Assembly: GCF_023159225.1 (NCBI RefSeq)
Contig: NC_063169.1
Span: 53,717,934 to 53,781,933 of the forward strand
Length of the DNA: 64,000 bases
Direction: 5' to 3'
Origin: Perognathus longimembris pacificus
Taxonomy: Eukaryota; Chordata; Mammalia; Rodentia; Heteromyidae
Shown one piece after another: positions 25,480 through 35,510 of this stretch. Position 1 is the first letter of the stretch. Each line of letters starts with the position of its first letter. The notes below the pieces were generated by a model. The model was not told the DNA's origin, did no database searches, and saw only the letters and a program-made list of their open reading frames with translations. Made by a program: the position numbers and the translations under genes.

Positions 25480-25546
25480 CTGTTTCGCTCGGCGCAGCGC
25501 CATCGCCGCCCCAGCGGCCGTCGCCGCCAGCTCCCAGCTCCGCCAT
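25480..25546 (-). CDS. MAP7: MAP7 canonical first coding exon
   Basis: The exon encodes MAELGAGGDGRWGGDGAAPS, then ET and the first base of an alanine codon. Human MAP7 begins MAELGAGGDGHRGGDGAVRSET. The ATG (25546-25544) has a strong Kozak context, GAGCACCATGG. The donor is GAAACAG|GTGACT at 25480/25479, phase 1. The open frame runs on far beyond the donor in both directions only because the island is GC-rich; that extension is not coding. The 5'UTR lies above 25546; the transcription start is not determinable by eye. Confidence 0.95.
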
Positions 25547-26537
25547 GGTGCTCCGATGACGCGCCCGCCGGAGAAGCCGCTCCGCCCTCTTCCCCGGCTG
25601 CGCTCCCGCCGGGCCCCCGCCTCCCGGGCCCGCGGCCACACAGGTAAGCGCCGTCAGGGGCGGGCGGAGGGCGGGGGCAGCGAGCGCCGGCCCGCGGCGG
25701 TGGCGGCGGCGGCGGCAGCGCGGGCCCGCAGCGCCCTCTGGCGGGCAGGTGCGGCGTCGCAGCCGCTCGAGCCGACGCGGCCGAGCGTGGGCTGCGGAAA
25801 TCGCCCGCCGAGCCCCCTGCCCCGCCCGCCTGCCGCCTCCGCCGCCCACCCGCGGCGGAAGGTCTTCCGAGGGCGTCCGCGAGGCCTGGCGACGCTGCCT
25901 GACCGGCGGGGAAGACCGAGAAGCAGCCCAGGTGCTGAGCCCCGAGACACGCTGAGCCCTCAAGGGCCCCGGCCCCGTGGGGATCCGAAGTCCGCGGCCC
26001 GATTCCGGGCCTCCGCCCGCGCTCGCCGCCGGCCTGCCGGTCCGGTGCGCAGCAGGGCTGGCGGGGCCGTCCGGGTTCCCGGTTTCCCTTCAGTAAACTA
26101 CCTTGTGATCGCTGGCCTGCTCTGAGACCAGCAGAAGAAGAGAGAAAGGAGAGAAAAACAACCTTTTGTTTAAATTTCTTTTTTAGACACATTGGCGGAG
26201 GAGCAACGAAGACTCTGTCCTAACCGGCCTACAAACGATAAGCCCGGAGAGAAAAGCAAAAGTAACGCCACGTGAAATGGAAACATGAGGAACTCGACCT
26301 CCTGCAGCCTGATTGCACCGAGTGTCAGCACCCTGTGCGATTCCTCTCCACCATTTACCTGTGGGGTAGTCCTGACTCATAAACCAATCAGCCCTACTAG
26401 ATTTGCAACCAAGAAAAAGAAAACACCTGCTAGGCAGAGGTACTTATAAAACCCAGCACACACACCCAACCATATATATGTATATACATATACATATATC
26501 TATGGTTAAGTATATATTCAGGCACGTGTGTATGGCA

Positions 26538-26762
26538 GGTGTGCACCAGTGCTGAGGCTTGGACCCCGGGCCTGAGCTTTCTTTTGCTCAAGGCCAGTGT
26601 TCTACCATTTGAGCCACAGCCCCATTTCTGGCTTTTTGTTGGTTGGTTGCAGATAAGTGTCTTTAAAGTTTATCTGCCCAGACTGGCTTTGAACTGAGAT
26701 CCTCAGACCTCAGTTTCCTGAGAACTAGGATTACAGGCTTGATTGAGCATGGTGCCCAGTTA
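26538..26762 (-). mobile_element. B1-like + Geo-like composite SINE
   Basis: Minus orientation: GTGCTGAGGCTTGGACCCCG, CATTTGAGCCACAGCCCCAT, AGGATTACAGGCTTGATTGA. Confidence 0.9.
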
Positions 26763-27479
26763 GGCTCTTTGAATATAAAATTCTCTGAATTGAATTTGAG
26801 GTTGAACTATTTGGCAGAGCCACCCCACCCACCCAAAAAAAAGGAAAGTGATTTTTTTTCAACTTTCTTATTAATTACCATGGCATGACTAGTGAGGGGT
26901 GTGCGTGTGTTGACCAAGAAAATAAATGTCAGGACTTAATTGATGTTTATGTTTGTTTTGTTTCACTTGTTTTGGTAGATGCCGATCCATATTCCCATTA
27001 TGAAATGAAAATAAATGCAATAAGGAACACACCAAGATCCCACACTTAGGCCCTGGACAGATTCTTCGTTCTCAACCTAATGCACTGTCTGCAGTAGGGT
27101 GGGCTGTTAATGACTATGCAGAAATGGATGACATCTGTTAAATGTCAAACACCATCACGTTGTACTTCAGCTTGTACTTGGAACACAGAAGCCATCTGCC
27201 TCAAGCTCCTACATCCATCTCAAAAAGTTGTCATGTCTCTCCTCTGAAGGGGAGAAGCTGAGCTTCTCCTTCCTGGCCCTCTTTCAAACCTCCTAAAGGC
27301 CTCTGCACCCAGAGCTCTCCTCTGAAAAACACATTCAGGACTGGATTCAGATTCTTCCCTTGAATTCGTACCATCTCAAATCCATCGTCATGTCTTATTC
27401 ACCAAACGTCATAAAAGTTTGGACTCTTGTAGCATTCCTTTATTTTCCATTGGTCCCTCCCCCCCACTGGCCTGGTTTT

Positions 27480-28090
27480 TGTCATTCTTCTGTGGCCAGT
27501 CCTTTCTTTCTCCCTTCATAACTTAGATTTCTCCTCCTTCATTCCTTCCTGAGTACTTCATGCTCCCAACATTTTAGGCCACAATTTTCCTACCATTAGT
27601 TGTCTTTCACAGCGTTCATTTACTACTAATTCCATGTAGGTGAGTCCCAAATCCAATCCCTTTCATCTTCACTTTCTCCAGCCTATTCACTATAGTTTCT
27701 GTGCAATTCATTCTGATACCCTGTCTTGAATTCAGTAGATTACAAAATAACTCTCCTCTGCAAATTCCCTACTTTTGAATTCTTATTTTACCTGCATGGG
27801 CTCAAAAATTATCCTTTCCTCTCCCTTGTCTTCATCCATCAGAGTCCTCAAGTCTTTTCATTTCATCCATGCCACCCTTTGGCTTCCCACTCTTCATGCT
27901 CACTCCTATTCTAAACCCTCTTCCAGACTCTGCTCCAGACCTTCCCTTCTCCAGGAAAACTTTCCTTGAACCCCTCTGGCAGCTGGTTGAAACCACAGCA
28001 TGCGCTTACCACACCACTTTGTCATTATTGACATGAACTTGAGGGACAAGAACTGTGTCTTGCTCATATACTCCTATCCAGTAAGTGTGT
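27480..28090 (+). mobile_element. L2 LINE 3'-end fragment
   Basis: C/T-rich text with TTCTCCAGGAAAACTTTCCT, CACCACTTTGTCATTATTGA and GGACAAGAACTGTGTCTTGC follows the typical order of an L2 3' end. Recognised from memory. Confidence 0.65.
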
Positions 28091-28495
28091 ACTATTCATT
28101 ATGTATGTAATATATGCTTTTTCTTGCCAAAATTTTGAACTTTAATCCGTTATTGATTGCTTGCATTTCTGTATTTTTTCCTATTAACAATATCAGTTAT
28201 AGTCATAGTAGACTTCAGAATGGGAGAATATCCTTAAACCTCTTAAGGAATATGTTGCAGTTTCTTCTTAGGTTTGTGGATTTGGACAGGCCAAAGGAAA
28301 ATCAAAGCTTATGCTTGTAATGTCCATACTCTTTAACAGCCATTGACTATAACCATCTCTTTATTACCCCTACAGAAGGGGGGCCGTATAGGAAATTGGA
28401 TTGGATTAGGAGGTGGGCTGGGATTGTGTTAGGTCCTATCCTAGATCAATAAAAACACTTGTTTTTTCCTGAGGTGGTAGCATTAGTGTCTTTTA

Positions 28496-28585
28496 CTTTT
28501 TGGTGGTGCCAGAAATTGAAACCAGCATTCACAAGCCTCACAAGCACTAGGCATTTGCTCGACTACTTAAGCATCATCCTCAGCC
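28496..28585 (-). mobile_element. Diverged ID-like monomer
   Basis: GGTGCCAGAAATTGAAACCA and CACTAGGCATTTGCTC...CCTCAGCCC fit an inverted tRNA-derived monomer. Confidence 0.5.
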
Positions 28586-29194
28586 CAGATGGATCTTCTT
28601 TGACAAGCATCCAGGTCATTTTAACAGGAAGCCAGGTTAAGAATGCTTGACCTCAGTCAAAGCTAAAGGCCTTCCCAGTTCAAACCTTTCATCAACCTTA
28701 ATCCACATGGAAATACCTTCTGCGGTGTCTTCAAGACACAAAATGTTGACAAAAGCCTAATGAGGCTGGCGTGGGAACAAGTATGAATCATGTAGGTATA
28801 GAGCACTTCTGACTTCAACCTATTAACATGGACAGACTCATAAAAATATAACACTCAGCTCAAAAATCAAAGAATGCCCCCCAAATATGAAAACTACATT
28901 AAGGAGTCAGAAAATACAGTTCTTTCTATCAAGATGTTCTCTGTGAACTTCTTAAGATACAGAATAGTCTTCAAGATAACTCAGAGCCTTGAGAAAAACA
29001 CACTGGCAATCCTTTATCCTCATTTTCTTCCCATGCCCTTTTTTTCTTTCTTACCCTCTGATATCCCCAGAAAAACAATATGGACATCAGTTACCCTTCT
29101 GAAGAAATGACTAGAAATTTTAACCATCATTTATCTAGATCATCAGGACAAAATAATTCTTTGAAATTTCTGAAAACAGGATATTGACAGTCTT

Positions 29195-29222
29195 TTTATT
29201 ATTATTTTTTGTTTTCTTTATT
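29195..29222 (-). terminator. MAP3K5: Tandem AATAAA poly(A) signals of MAP3K5
   Basis: Two AATAAA hexamers on the minus strand (29217-29222 and 29195-29200) lie 16 bases apart after the MAP3K5 3'UTR. U-rich sequence follows. They are the first convincing signals outside SINE sequence downstream of the stop codon. Confidence 0.7.
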
Positions 29223-29716
29223 ATAGAGTAAATATGATACAATGGATAGCTTTAGAACAAGCTAACATTTTTTATGATCCAGGCAGATGCAACTGGTGCA
29301 GTTCAGTAGTACACAAATGACTCAAACAAATGCACTGAAGGCCAGAAACTTAGGTTACAAAATCTAGTCACTATCACAATTAGTACAGCGAGTACAGATA
29401 GTACATTGCTCTCAGGTTCTGCCTGCTTAAAAAAAAACAAACCATCAACTTTATACAATGACTGAATTATACACTTCTACTCAAGTCCTTACAAACAGAC
29501 ATAATCCTAAGAAGGTATGGTCACATTTTGGTTTCACTCCAGTGGTCGTACACAATCGTATGAAATGTTCCATCGTTTTTGTGGGAGATAAACTTTTGGC
29601 TGAAATAAAATAGCTGCTGGCTTAAAAAAATCTCCATAAAAGGATTTAAATGAAAAAGAATCCTCCACATTAGAATTCTCATTAGGACTATTGTCTGAAA
29701 TAGGAAGAGTCCTTAA

Positions 29717-29955
29717 GAAGCTGGGTGCTGGTGGCTCACACTTGTAATCCTGGCTACTCAGGAGGCTGAGATGTGAGAATTATGGTTCAAAGCCATCCTG
29801 GGTAAAAAAGTCTGTGATGCTCTTTATTTCCAATAAACCACCAGAAAACTGGAAGTGGAGCAGTGGCTCAAAGTGGCAGAGCGGTAGCTTTGAGCAAAAG
29901 AGCTCAGAGACAGCACCGTTCAAGCCCCCCCCCCCCCCCCCCCGCCAAAAAAAAG
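29717..29955 (+). mobile_element. Composite SINE inserted in the MAP3K5 3'UTR
   Basis: CTGGGTGCTGGTGGCTCACA, GTAATCCTGGCTACTCAGGA, GTGGAGCAGTGGCTCAAAGT; its 3' end has become a C19 run (29925-29943). It is antisense to the MAP3K5 transcript. Confidence 0.95.
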
Positions 29956-30142
29956 TCTTTAAGAATTGTAGAAGTAGAAGCAGAAAATTTCAGTATGTTT
30001 GTCTGGTTGTTGTTGTTACCATGAGAAAACAAATACTGAACTTAAAGTGCGGCTTCTTTCTCCTCTCCCTTCCATTCTTCCTACCCCAAGATCAGTCCTG
30101 TATTCATTTTGAGTCTCCAATGAAGATTCGGTTGAGTGAGAG

Positions 30143-30203
30143 TCATGTGTGTTTGTCTCGAAAGTCCATGATGGCCTTCCACAAGGTGCACAGCATTCCT
30201 CCC
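30143..30203 (-). CDS. MAP3K5: MAP3K5 last coding exon and stop codon
   Basis: The exon completes (R) and encodes GGMLCTLWKAIMDFRDKHT followed by TGA at 30145-30143. Human ends AIIDFRNKQT, so three of the last ten residues differ while the length is the same. Acceptor TGTCCTTATACAG. This closes the SAM-like domain and ends the protein at the residue equivalent to human 1374. Confidence 0.96.
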
Positions 30204-30873
30204 CTGTATAAGGACATAAGAACCAGGTGAAGAAAACTCATTCTCCCCAGAGACACTGCCCTTGAAATAGAAAAGAGACTTAGCTTTCAGCTGCTTTGGT
30301 TAAAACAAGAAGATCCCAAAGGCCTATCAGTCATTATGTATTGGTTTTGTATATATTTTTTCCTCATCCCTTTGTCATTCCTACAAGTTGCTAGGTCCCC
30401 AAATTACATTTTAGACTGTCTCACTTCTGAAATATGTCTTTAGAGAGGTGGGTGTGAATTATGGAGATACCTAGCCTGGTGGAGAAGAGTGTGAAAAAAT
30501 ACTCTCACATCTGATTATACCAAGTTTTTGCAGGGTGACTCAATACCTCATACAATATTTCTAGAGGCATGAGATATCGTGAACTAAATTAGAGCATGCA
30601 TTTACAACAGCTTTAGAATAATATCTATGTGGCATTAGTCTATGCATTAGTTAAGTAAGCAAACTCTTCTAGTTGATTCTTACCTAGTAATATAGATATA
30701 CTAGTTGGTAGAGCATCCCCAAATAACCAGGCCCAACTAACTCTACACAGCTAAAAAGCAAAGAGCACTGTCAGGACAGGCAGAGCTCATTAGAGGCCCA
30801 ACAACAAAAGCCTCGAATTCTGCCTTCAGCTCAGGACTCTTTCCTTCAGGGCAACTTAAGACAAAAGTGGTAC

Positions 30874-30950
30874 CTTAGTCTCAGGCATTTTAAGTCATCA
30901 CGTGTAATGTAGTAGAGAACATCTGCTAGTGTATAATCCTCAGCCAAAAA
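30874..30950 (-). CDS. MAP3K5: MAP3K5 coding exon: SAM-like domain
   Basis: The exon encodes human residues 1330-1354 plus two bases of 1355: FLAEDYTLADVLYYITRDD, then LKCLRL(R). Human has TLLDVLYYVTRDD. The core SAM helices are preserved. Acceptor GTTCTCTACTG-type tract ending CTACAG, donor CTAAG|GTACCA. Phase 0 in, phase 2 out. Confidence 0.96.
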
Positions 30951-31382
30951 CTGTAGAGAAAGTAAAGTCAAGTCAAGTGTTTTCAGTAATAAACTCCATC
31001 CAAAACACAGACACTGGTAATAAATAAAATTGAATCTAAAAGGAAAAGCACTAATACATGCTCTTCTGGAATTGTTCGAGGAACCCCACCCCTATTATTT
31101 TACTTAACAAAATAATTAAAATGAACCCATGGGACTTCTCAATGCATAAAGATTACATGTGACTTAGAATTGCTGAACAGGCTTCTAATGAACAGCTACG
31201 ACTCACTTGTAATTATATCTGCAGCTCATAATTTGATTTCTTACAGCTTTTATTTTCCCCCAAGTGGACAAAAAATGTTTCTGGATAATTATTGCTTTTT
31301 CACAGCTAATAAAAGAGACTTGTCTATAATTCACTGCAACATCAGAATCCTGAATTTGAAAAGCTTTAAAAAAATTTTGGGG

Positions 31383-31605
31383 GGGCTGGGGATATGGCCT
31401 AGTGGCAAGAGTGCCTGCCTCATATACATGAGGCCCTGGGTTTGATTCCCCAGCACCACATATACAGAAAATGGCCAGAGTGGCGCTGTGTCTCAAGTGG
31501 CAGAGTGCTAGCCTTGAACAAAAAGAAGCCAGGGACAGTGCTCAGGCCCAGAGTCCAAGCCCCAGGACTGGCCAAAAAATAAAAAAATAATAATAATAAA
31601 AAAAA
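31383..31605 (+). mobile_element. IDL-Geo-like dimeric SINE
   Basis: GGGCTGGGGATATGGCCTAG, GGTTTGATTCCCCAGCACCA, GTGGCGCTGTGTCTCAAGTG, A/T-rich tail with AATAAT units. Confidence 0.95.
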
Positions 31606-31607
31606 TT

Positions 31608-31712
31608 TTTTTGGTGCCAGTTGTGGGGCTTGAACTTAAGACCTGGGTGTTGTCCTTGAGCATTTTTGCTCAAGACTAGTGTTCTACCTCTTGAGCCACA
31701 AATTACCTTTTG
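31608..31712 (-). mobile_element. Geo-like SINE right half (minus)
   Basis: TTGGTGCCAGTTGTGGGGCT, TTTTGCTCAAGACTAGTGTT, CTACCTCTTGAGCCACAAAT; it is tail-to-tail with the preceding SINE. Confidence 0.8.
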
Positions 31713-31984
31713 GTTTCAATATAGTTCATAGTCACTTCCTGTTACACATTGTTGCATATTCATCTTGAATCATCTAAATTGATCCACATCCTTATGATTT
31801 TCTAAACTTGACATTATGTGCTATTGTGCACACTGAAGGTAAGATTTATTTAGTGCCTACTACCTTGTAGTTTGCTTTCTAAGAAAGATATTTGATATTT
31901 CATATGTTTTAAGTTTCACAGGCAAGATGGATTCTACCTCTCCTAATAATACCTTTCCAGTGTTTACCATTTCTCTTCACATAA

Positions 31985-32105
31985 TTAGTACAGATGATTC
32001 CCCTCAAAACCCTTTGAGGTGGGTGCATTTTATACCCCTTTGACAAATGAGGGCTCTGAGAACAAAGAGGTAAAATCATTTAGAAAAATTATATAGCCAG
32101 CATGG
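31985..32105 (-). mobile_element. MIR remnant
   Basis: The pattern ...TTTTATACCCCTTTGACAAA then TGAGGGCTCTGAGAACAAAG matches the inverted MIR core. Confidence 0.5.
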
Positions 32106-32342
32106 ATGGAGAGAGTAGCTAAAGATGTAATTTAGCAAAGATGTAAGATGCAATTAAGCAAAGCTGTTTACAAGGCACATAGACTGAAATACAATAAACA
32201 CTCAAAGTGGCAGATTATTTTGCCTGACAAATGATTTATAATGGCCTATGTCATTCCAAATAATTTTCTGTGGTTTTGTGACACTCTGAAGCAAATACCA
32301 TTCGACCTTAGAAATTATCCACAAACTAGGCTGTTTGTGAGG

Positions 32343-32425
32343 CCAGGCACAGTGGGACATGCCTGTAATCCCAGCATGTAAGATACTGAGGCAAGAGGAT
32401 TGTGAGTTAGAGTCTAGCCTTATTT
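32343..32425 (+). mobile_element. B1-like monomer
   Basis: GGCCAGGCACAGTGGGACAT then GCCTGTAATCCCAGCATGTA, without a right half. Confidence 0.75.
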
Positions 32426-32469
32426 TTAGTTTAAAAACATTGCAATCCTTACAGGTTGTGGACAGCAAT

Positions 32470-33050
32470 GCTTTTTTGCTGCTTCCTTTCCTTTCATATC
32501 CTGCACCCCCTGGTCCAAATGATTTTCCCTTCCATGTCTCTTCCTTCCAAAAAAGCCCAATACAAACACCTATCCTCGTTTATTCCCATACATTCTCTTA
32601 GACCTAGCCACCCTCTTCCTGGAAGACCTTCCCCAACCTGGTTCCGCTCCCAACAACTCCTGAACCCTTGCCTGCATAGAATTTTCCAGTGTATAATGAT
32701 ATCTGCTTCATGGTATTGGGGATTTGAGGCCTTGTGCTTGCTAGGCAAGGGCTCTATGAATGGAGCTATCTTCCCAAGCCCTTTGCCTTTTTTTTTTTTT
32801 CTTTTTTACATGTTTCTTTTCCTTTTTCTTGCTTTCTCAGATAAGGCCTTACATTTTTGCCCAGGCTGGTCTTGAACTATGATCCTTGTACCTCTACCTC
32901 CAGAATAGCTGAGATTTCAGATGTGTATCATCATACCCAACTCCACATTTTTTAAGCTGTGGAATTATCGGAATTAACATCTACCTGTCCTACAAAGTGT
33001 GTTCCCTGTGCCTAGAAGGGTGTTTGGCTCATAACAGGTATGCAACATTA
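32470..33050 (+). mobile_element. L2 3'-end fragment, split by SINEs
   Basis: The left part (32470-32690: CTTCCTGGAAGACCTTCCCC) and right part (32950-33050: GTGCCTAGAAGGGTGTTTGG) are in the order of an L2 3' end. ID-like and B1-like minus-strand monomers (32700-32945) interrupt it. Confidence 0.6.
32700..32945 (-). mobile_element. ID-like and B1-like monomers inside L2
   Basis: GGTATTGGGGATTTGAGGCC...CTATCTTCCCAAGCCC is ID-like; CCCAGGCTGGTCTTGAACTA and the following text are B1-like, both in minus orientation. Confidence 0.7.
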
Positions 33051-33090
33051 TAAAGGAAAGCTGAGGAACACAGGGTCACAGTTTCTTTAC

Positions 33091-33203
33091 CCGACTAATA
33101 GTATCTTCATCAGCTCCATTTTCTCTGAGCCAGGCAGTAAGTTCAGAATCTTCAGTGGTTGTGCCAGGAGAATTTAGGTGACATAGAGGCAATCCAGGAA
33201 TAT
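33091..33203 (-). CDS. MAP3K5: MAP3K5 coding exon: start of SAM-like domain
   Basis: The exon encodes human residues 1292-1329: (D)IPGLPLCHLNSPGTTTED, then SELTAWLRENGADEDTISR. The second half begins the C-terminal SAM-like domain. The first half is the least conserved coding segment here (human EIPELPVFHLNSSGTNTED). Acceptor AATTTGGTTCTAG, donor AGTCGG|GTAAAG; entry phase 1, exit phase 0. Confidence 0.96.
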
Positions 33204-33649
33204 CTAGAACCAAATTAGGGGGAGATAGGTATTCTTAGCTTCATGTAAAAGAGGCCACCAGAGTCCCACACAGCCCACAGAGATTTACTCAGTTTGATTT
33301 TGCTCTGTCAGAGAAGAGATTAGCAGTACCAGTGATGATTTTATAAATTAAACTCAGACTAACTATTCTGGTAGTAAATTAAGAGTCAGAAGCATTAATG
33401 TAACATTACTACAAGTTTATGCTTTCATAAAATTCTATAGTTTCTTAGAATAAACTCTGCTCATTAAAGTTAATCATGCAGCTTTCATTTCATGCAACAA
33501 AGATGATCTACATAATTATCAGAACTGTAACATTATGATCTTTTATCATTATGTATATTAACTTGGAAGAGCCATCATATGAAAAAATAACCATGAATTG
33601 TATTTTCTTCTAAATTGGCTGATAAAGATCCTCTAGTGATTACTTTTTA

Positions 33650-33775
33650 GTTGGGAAAGATAGGGGAGAAAGATAAAAGGGGTGACACTGATAAGGATAC
33701 ATGGTACTCATAAGTTGATATGTTGAATTGAACCCCCCCTTTCTACAACTACTAAAATAAAACATAAAAGATTAA
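33650..33775 (+). mobile_element. Unclassified dispersed repeat, copy C
   Basis: GGGGTGACACTGATAAGGAT, TACTCATAAGTTGA and GAATTGAACCCCCCCTTTCT match the 3' part of the copy at 49199-49480 in order. Confidence 0.55.
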
Positions 33776-33974
33776 TTTACACTTCCAATTTCTTATATGT
33801 TTTTCTTCAAAGTTTGAACCTATCATATCTTATTACTATATCCTTAGGCTGTTTAAGCCTCTTCAAAATATAAAGAAAAAAGCTGGACTACACCAAATAC
33901 AAATGCAAAATCACAAAAATAGTATATCTCACTGACAACTCTTTAAAAAGAAATAAACACCAATCATACCAGCG

Positions 33975-34590
33975 GGAGGTTGTTGGGATTCAGCTTGGCC
34001 TTGAAGGGGGAAGGGCGATGAGAGCGTTCCAGAGATGCTGCCCTTCCCCCAGCCCTGGGGCAGTGTGGAAGTAAGCCACACCTATCTCCCTCTGGGTCGG
34101 GAACCAGAGGAGTAGCTTTGAGACCAGCCCCCCAACTTCCTGCCAGCCAGCACGTGTGCCCCCCTTTCGCGGGCTTTGCCCAGAGGGCGGGACTATGGGA
34201 AATGACGGTAGCCCATGAGGGGCTTGAGCCCATGAGCCCATGAGCTTGTCCTAGGACAAGCTCGCTGGCCTATCGCCAGTTCCTGGTCTATCACCCCTTT
34301 TCTCCTCATCATTGCCATATTACTGTTAGCCCCTCCTTTGAATAAACAGATTGCTCTTTGCAGCCTTCTCCAAGACTCCACATGCGCCTGGCTTCCTTGG
34401 TGGGTATCAGGAGGGAGGAAAGGGGTCTCGCTCGGCCACGTGCACCTGAGGTTTGCCCGTGTCCCTTCACTCCACCTTGGCCACCCGCAGGTCAGGCGCC
34501 CAGGGGAGAGGGTGAACAGGGGATCACTGATAAGGGAGTAAACTTAGCATCCCCTGGCCCAGGGGATGTAAATCTAGCCCAGCAGGAGGT
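33975..34590 (+). mobile_element. Solo ERVK-type LTR with 6-bp target duplication
   Basis: The LTR body (33981-34584, 604 bp) begins TGTTGGG and ends CA. It is flanked by the direct repeat GGAGGT at 33975-33980 and 34585-34590; 6 bp is the length expected for class II (ERVK) integration. An AATAAA signal lies at 34341-34346. A perfect 22-bp palindrome lies at 34242-34263, centred on CCTAGG. No internal viral genes are present. It is antisense to MAP3K5, in the intron between exons 33091-33203 and 35809-35921. Confidence 0.85.
34242..34263. repeat. Perfect 22-bp palindrome in the LTR
   Basis: Arms of 11 bp (GAGCTTGTCCT and its complement) with no spacer. Confidence 0.97.
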
Positions 34591-34630
34591 GACCATGTAC
34601 AAAAATAGAACAATGAAACTGGTTGAAATT

Positions 34631-34652
34631 GGTGTGTGTGTGTGTGTGTGTG
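34631..34652 (+). repeat. (GT)n microsatellite
   Basis: Eleven GT units at the tail of the following minus-strand SINE. Confidence 0.95.
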
Positions 34653-34882
34653 GTCACTTGTGAGGCTTGAACTCAAGGCCTGGGTGCTGTCCCTGAAACT
34701 CTTTGTGCTCAAGGCTAGCACTCTACCAATTGAACCACAGCAGTGCTTCCAGTTTTTGAGTGGTTAGTTGGATATAAGAGGCTCATGGACACTTTCTGCC
34801 CAGGCTGGTTTTGAACCGCAATCCTCAGATCTCAGCCTCCTGATTAGCTAGGATTACAGGTGTGAGCCACCTGTTCCCGGCT
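34653..34882 (-). mobile_element. B1-like + Geo-like composite SINE
   Basis: GAGGCTTGAACTCAAGGCCT, CACTCTACCAATTGAACCAC, GGATTACAGGTGTGAGCCAC. Confidence 0.94.
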
Positions 34883-35104
34883 GAAATAATTTTAAGAATG
34901 AGGAAGGAAATGGGGGAAGGAACTAAAGGGATGAGTTTGATCAGGGTACACTGTGCGCACCTATGGGAAAGTCACAATGAAATACCCTTTATACAACTAT
35001 TATATGGTAATAAAAAATCTTTAACAAAACACGAAATCAGTGGAATGCTCTCTTTATCTCCACAATATATAATCTCAGGAAAGGTGATTTTATGAACCAT
35101 ACTT

Positions 35105-35430
35105 TTTTTCCCCCTTTTGGCAGTCTGAAGGTTTGAACTCGGGACTTATGCTGGGTAAGTAGGTACTGGACCATTTCAGCACTCTGCCATCCCCTAAAAT
35201 ACTGTCTGTTTTTGTAATAAGTCATAAATTTTCCTCACATGGGCCTGGCCTGTAATCTTCCTATTTATGGTTCCCCTGTCTCTGGGATGACAGTGAGGGC
35301 CACTGCTCCCAGCTATTGGTTGAGCTCAGTCTCGAACTCTTAAGCCTGGGCAAGCACTGTACCAGAACTTTCTGATCTTTGCCTCCCAGTTAATTAGGAT
35401 TACAGGCTTGAACCACTGTGCCCAGCTGAA
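35105..35430 (-). mobile_element. Old ID-like and B1-like monomers
   Basis: GGTTTGAACTCGGGACTTAT...CACTCTGCCATCCCC is ID-like; GGATTACAGGCTTGAACCAC at 35397-35416 closes a diverged B1-like copy. Confidence 0.65.
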
Positions 35431-35448
35431 ACCATACTTTTTTTTCCC

Positions 35449-35472
35449 TGCTTCTTATCGTGCTTCTTATCG
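35449..35472 (+). repeat. 12-bp tandem duplication
   Basis: TGCTTCTTATCG occurs twice in a row. Confidence 0.95.
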
Positions 35473-35510
35473 TGGCATAAAGGAGAGATTCTGGTTAAAA
35501 GCCATAACAT

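Larger units (their letters stand above)
1..25700 (-). other. MAP7: MAP7 gene, 5' part (first exons and intron 1)
   Basis: MAP7 (ensconsin, E-MAP-115) is a microtubule-binding protein that stabilises microtubules and recruits kinesin-1. Two alternative first coding exons are visible, at 25480-25546 (in a CpG island) and 7598-7730. Both end in phase 1, so either can join the shared next exon, which in human reads (A)PDSYKVQDKK. That exon was not found, so it must lie to the left of position 1. Everything from 25479 to 7731 and from 7597 to 1 is intronic. Intron 1 of human MAP7 is very long, which fits. Confidence 0.93.
24780..26090. promoter_or_regulatory. MAP7: CpG island promoter of MAP7
   Basis: About 1.3 kb of dense CpG and G+C, sharply bounded by AT-rich DNA on both sides. 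It contains the MAP7 ATG at 25546, a G14 run (25171-25184), CGG repeats around 25698-25715 and many GC boxes. This is typical of a broad, TATA-less mammalian promoter. The plus strand also shows a consensus splice donor (ACACAG|GTAAGC at 25643/25644), so divergent transcription is possible. Confidence 0.9.
26100..29174. other. Intergenic region between MAP3K5 and MAP7
   Basis: About 3 kb between the MAP7 promoter and the MAP3K5 poly(A) signals. It holds a TA-rich repeat (26472-26516), a composite SINE (26538-26762), an L2 3' fragment (27480-28090) and a possible solo ID-like copy (28496-28585). No gene was recognised. Confidence 0.7.
29195..30142 (-). other. MAP3K5: MAP3K5 3' untranslated region
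   Basis: Minus-strand sequence runs from the stop codon to two AATAAA signals about 950 nt downstream. The exact cleavage site cannot be read off; it should lie near 29175-29190. A B1-like plus Geo-like SINE is inserted at 29717-29955 in the opposite orientation, so the mature transcript would carry a G19 run from its C19 tract. The UTR extent is inferred from the first good poly(A) signals and not from transcript data. Confidence 0.75.

Noticed and set aside
24638..25963. A 441-residue minus-strand open frame and several overlapping frames on both strands in the CpG island
   Set aside because: GC-rich DNA lacks stop codons by chance. Only the 67 nt at 25480-25546 match MAP7; the donor at 25480 cuts the frame, and the rest is UTR, promoter and intron.
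33964..34663. Several overlapping open frames on both strands
   Set aside because: They lie in the solo LTR, which is non-coding; no viral gene is present.
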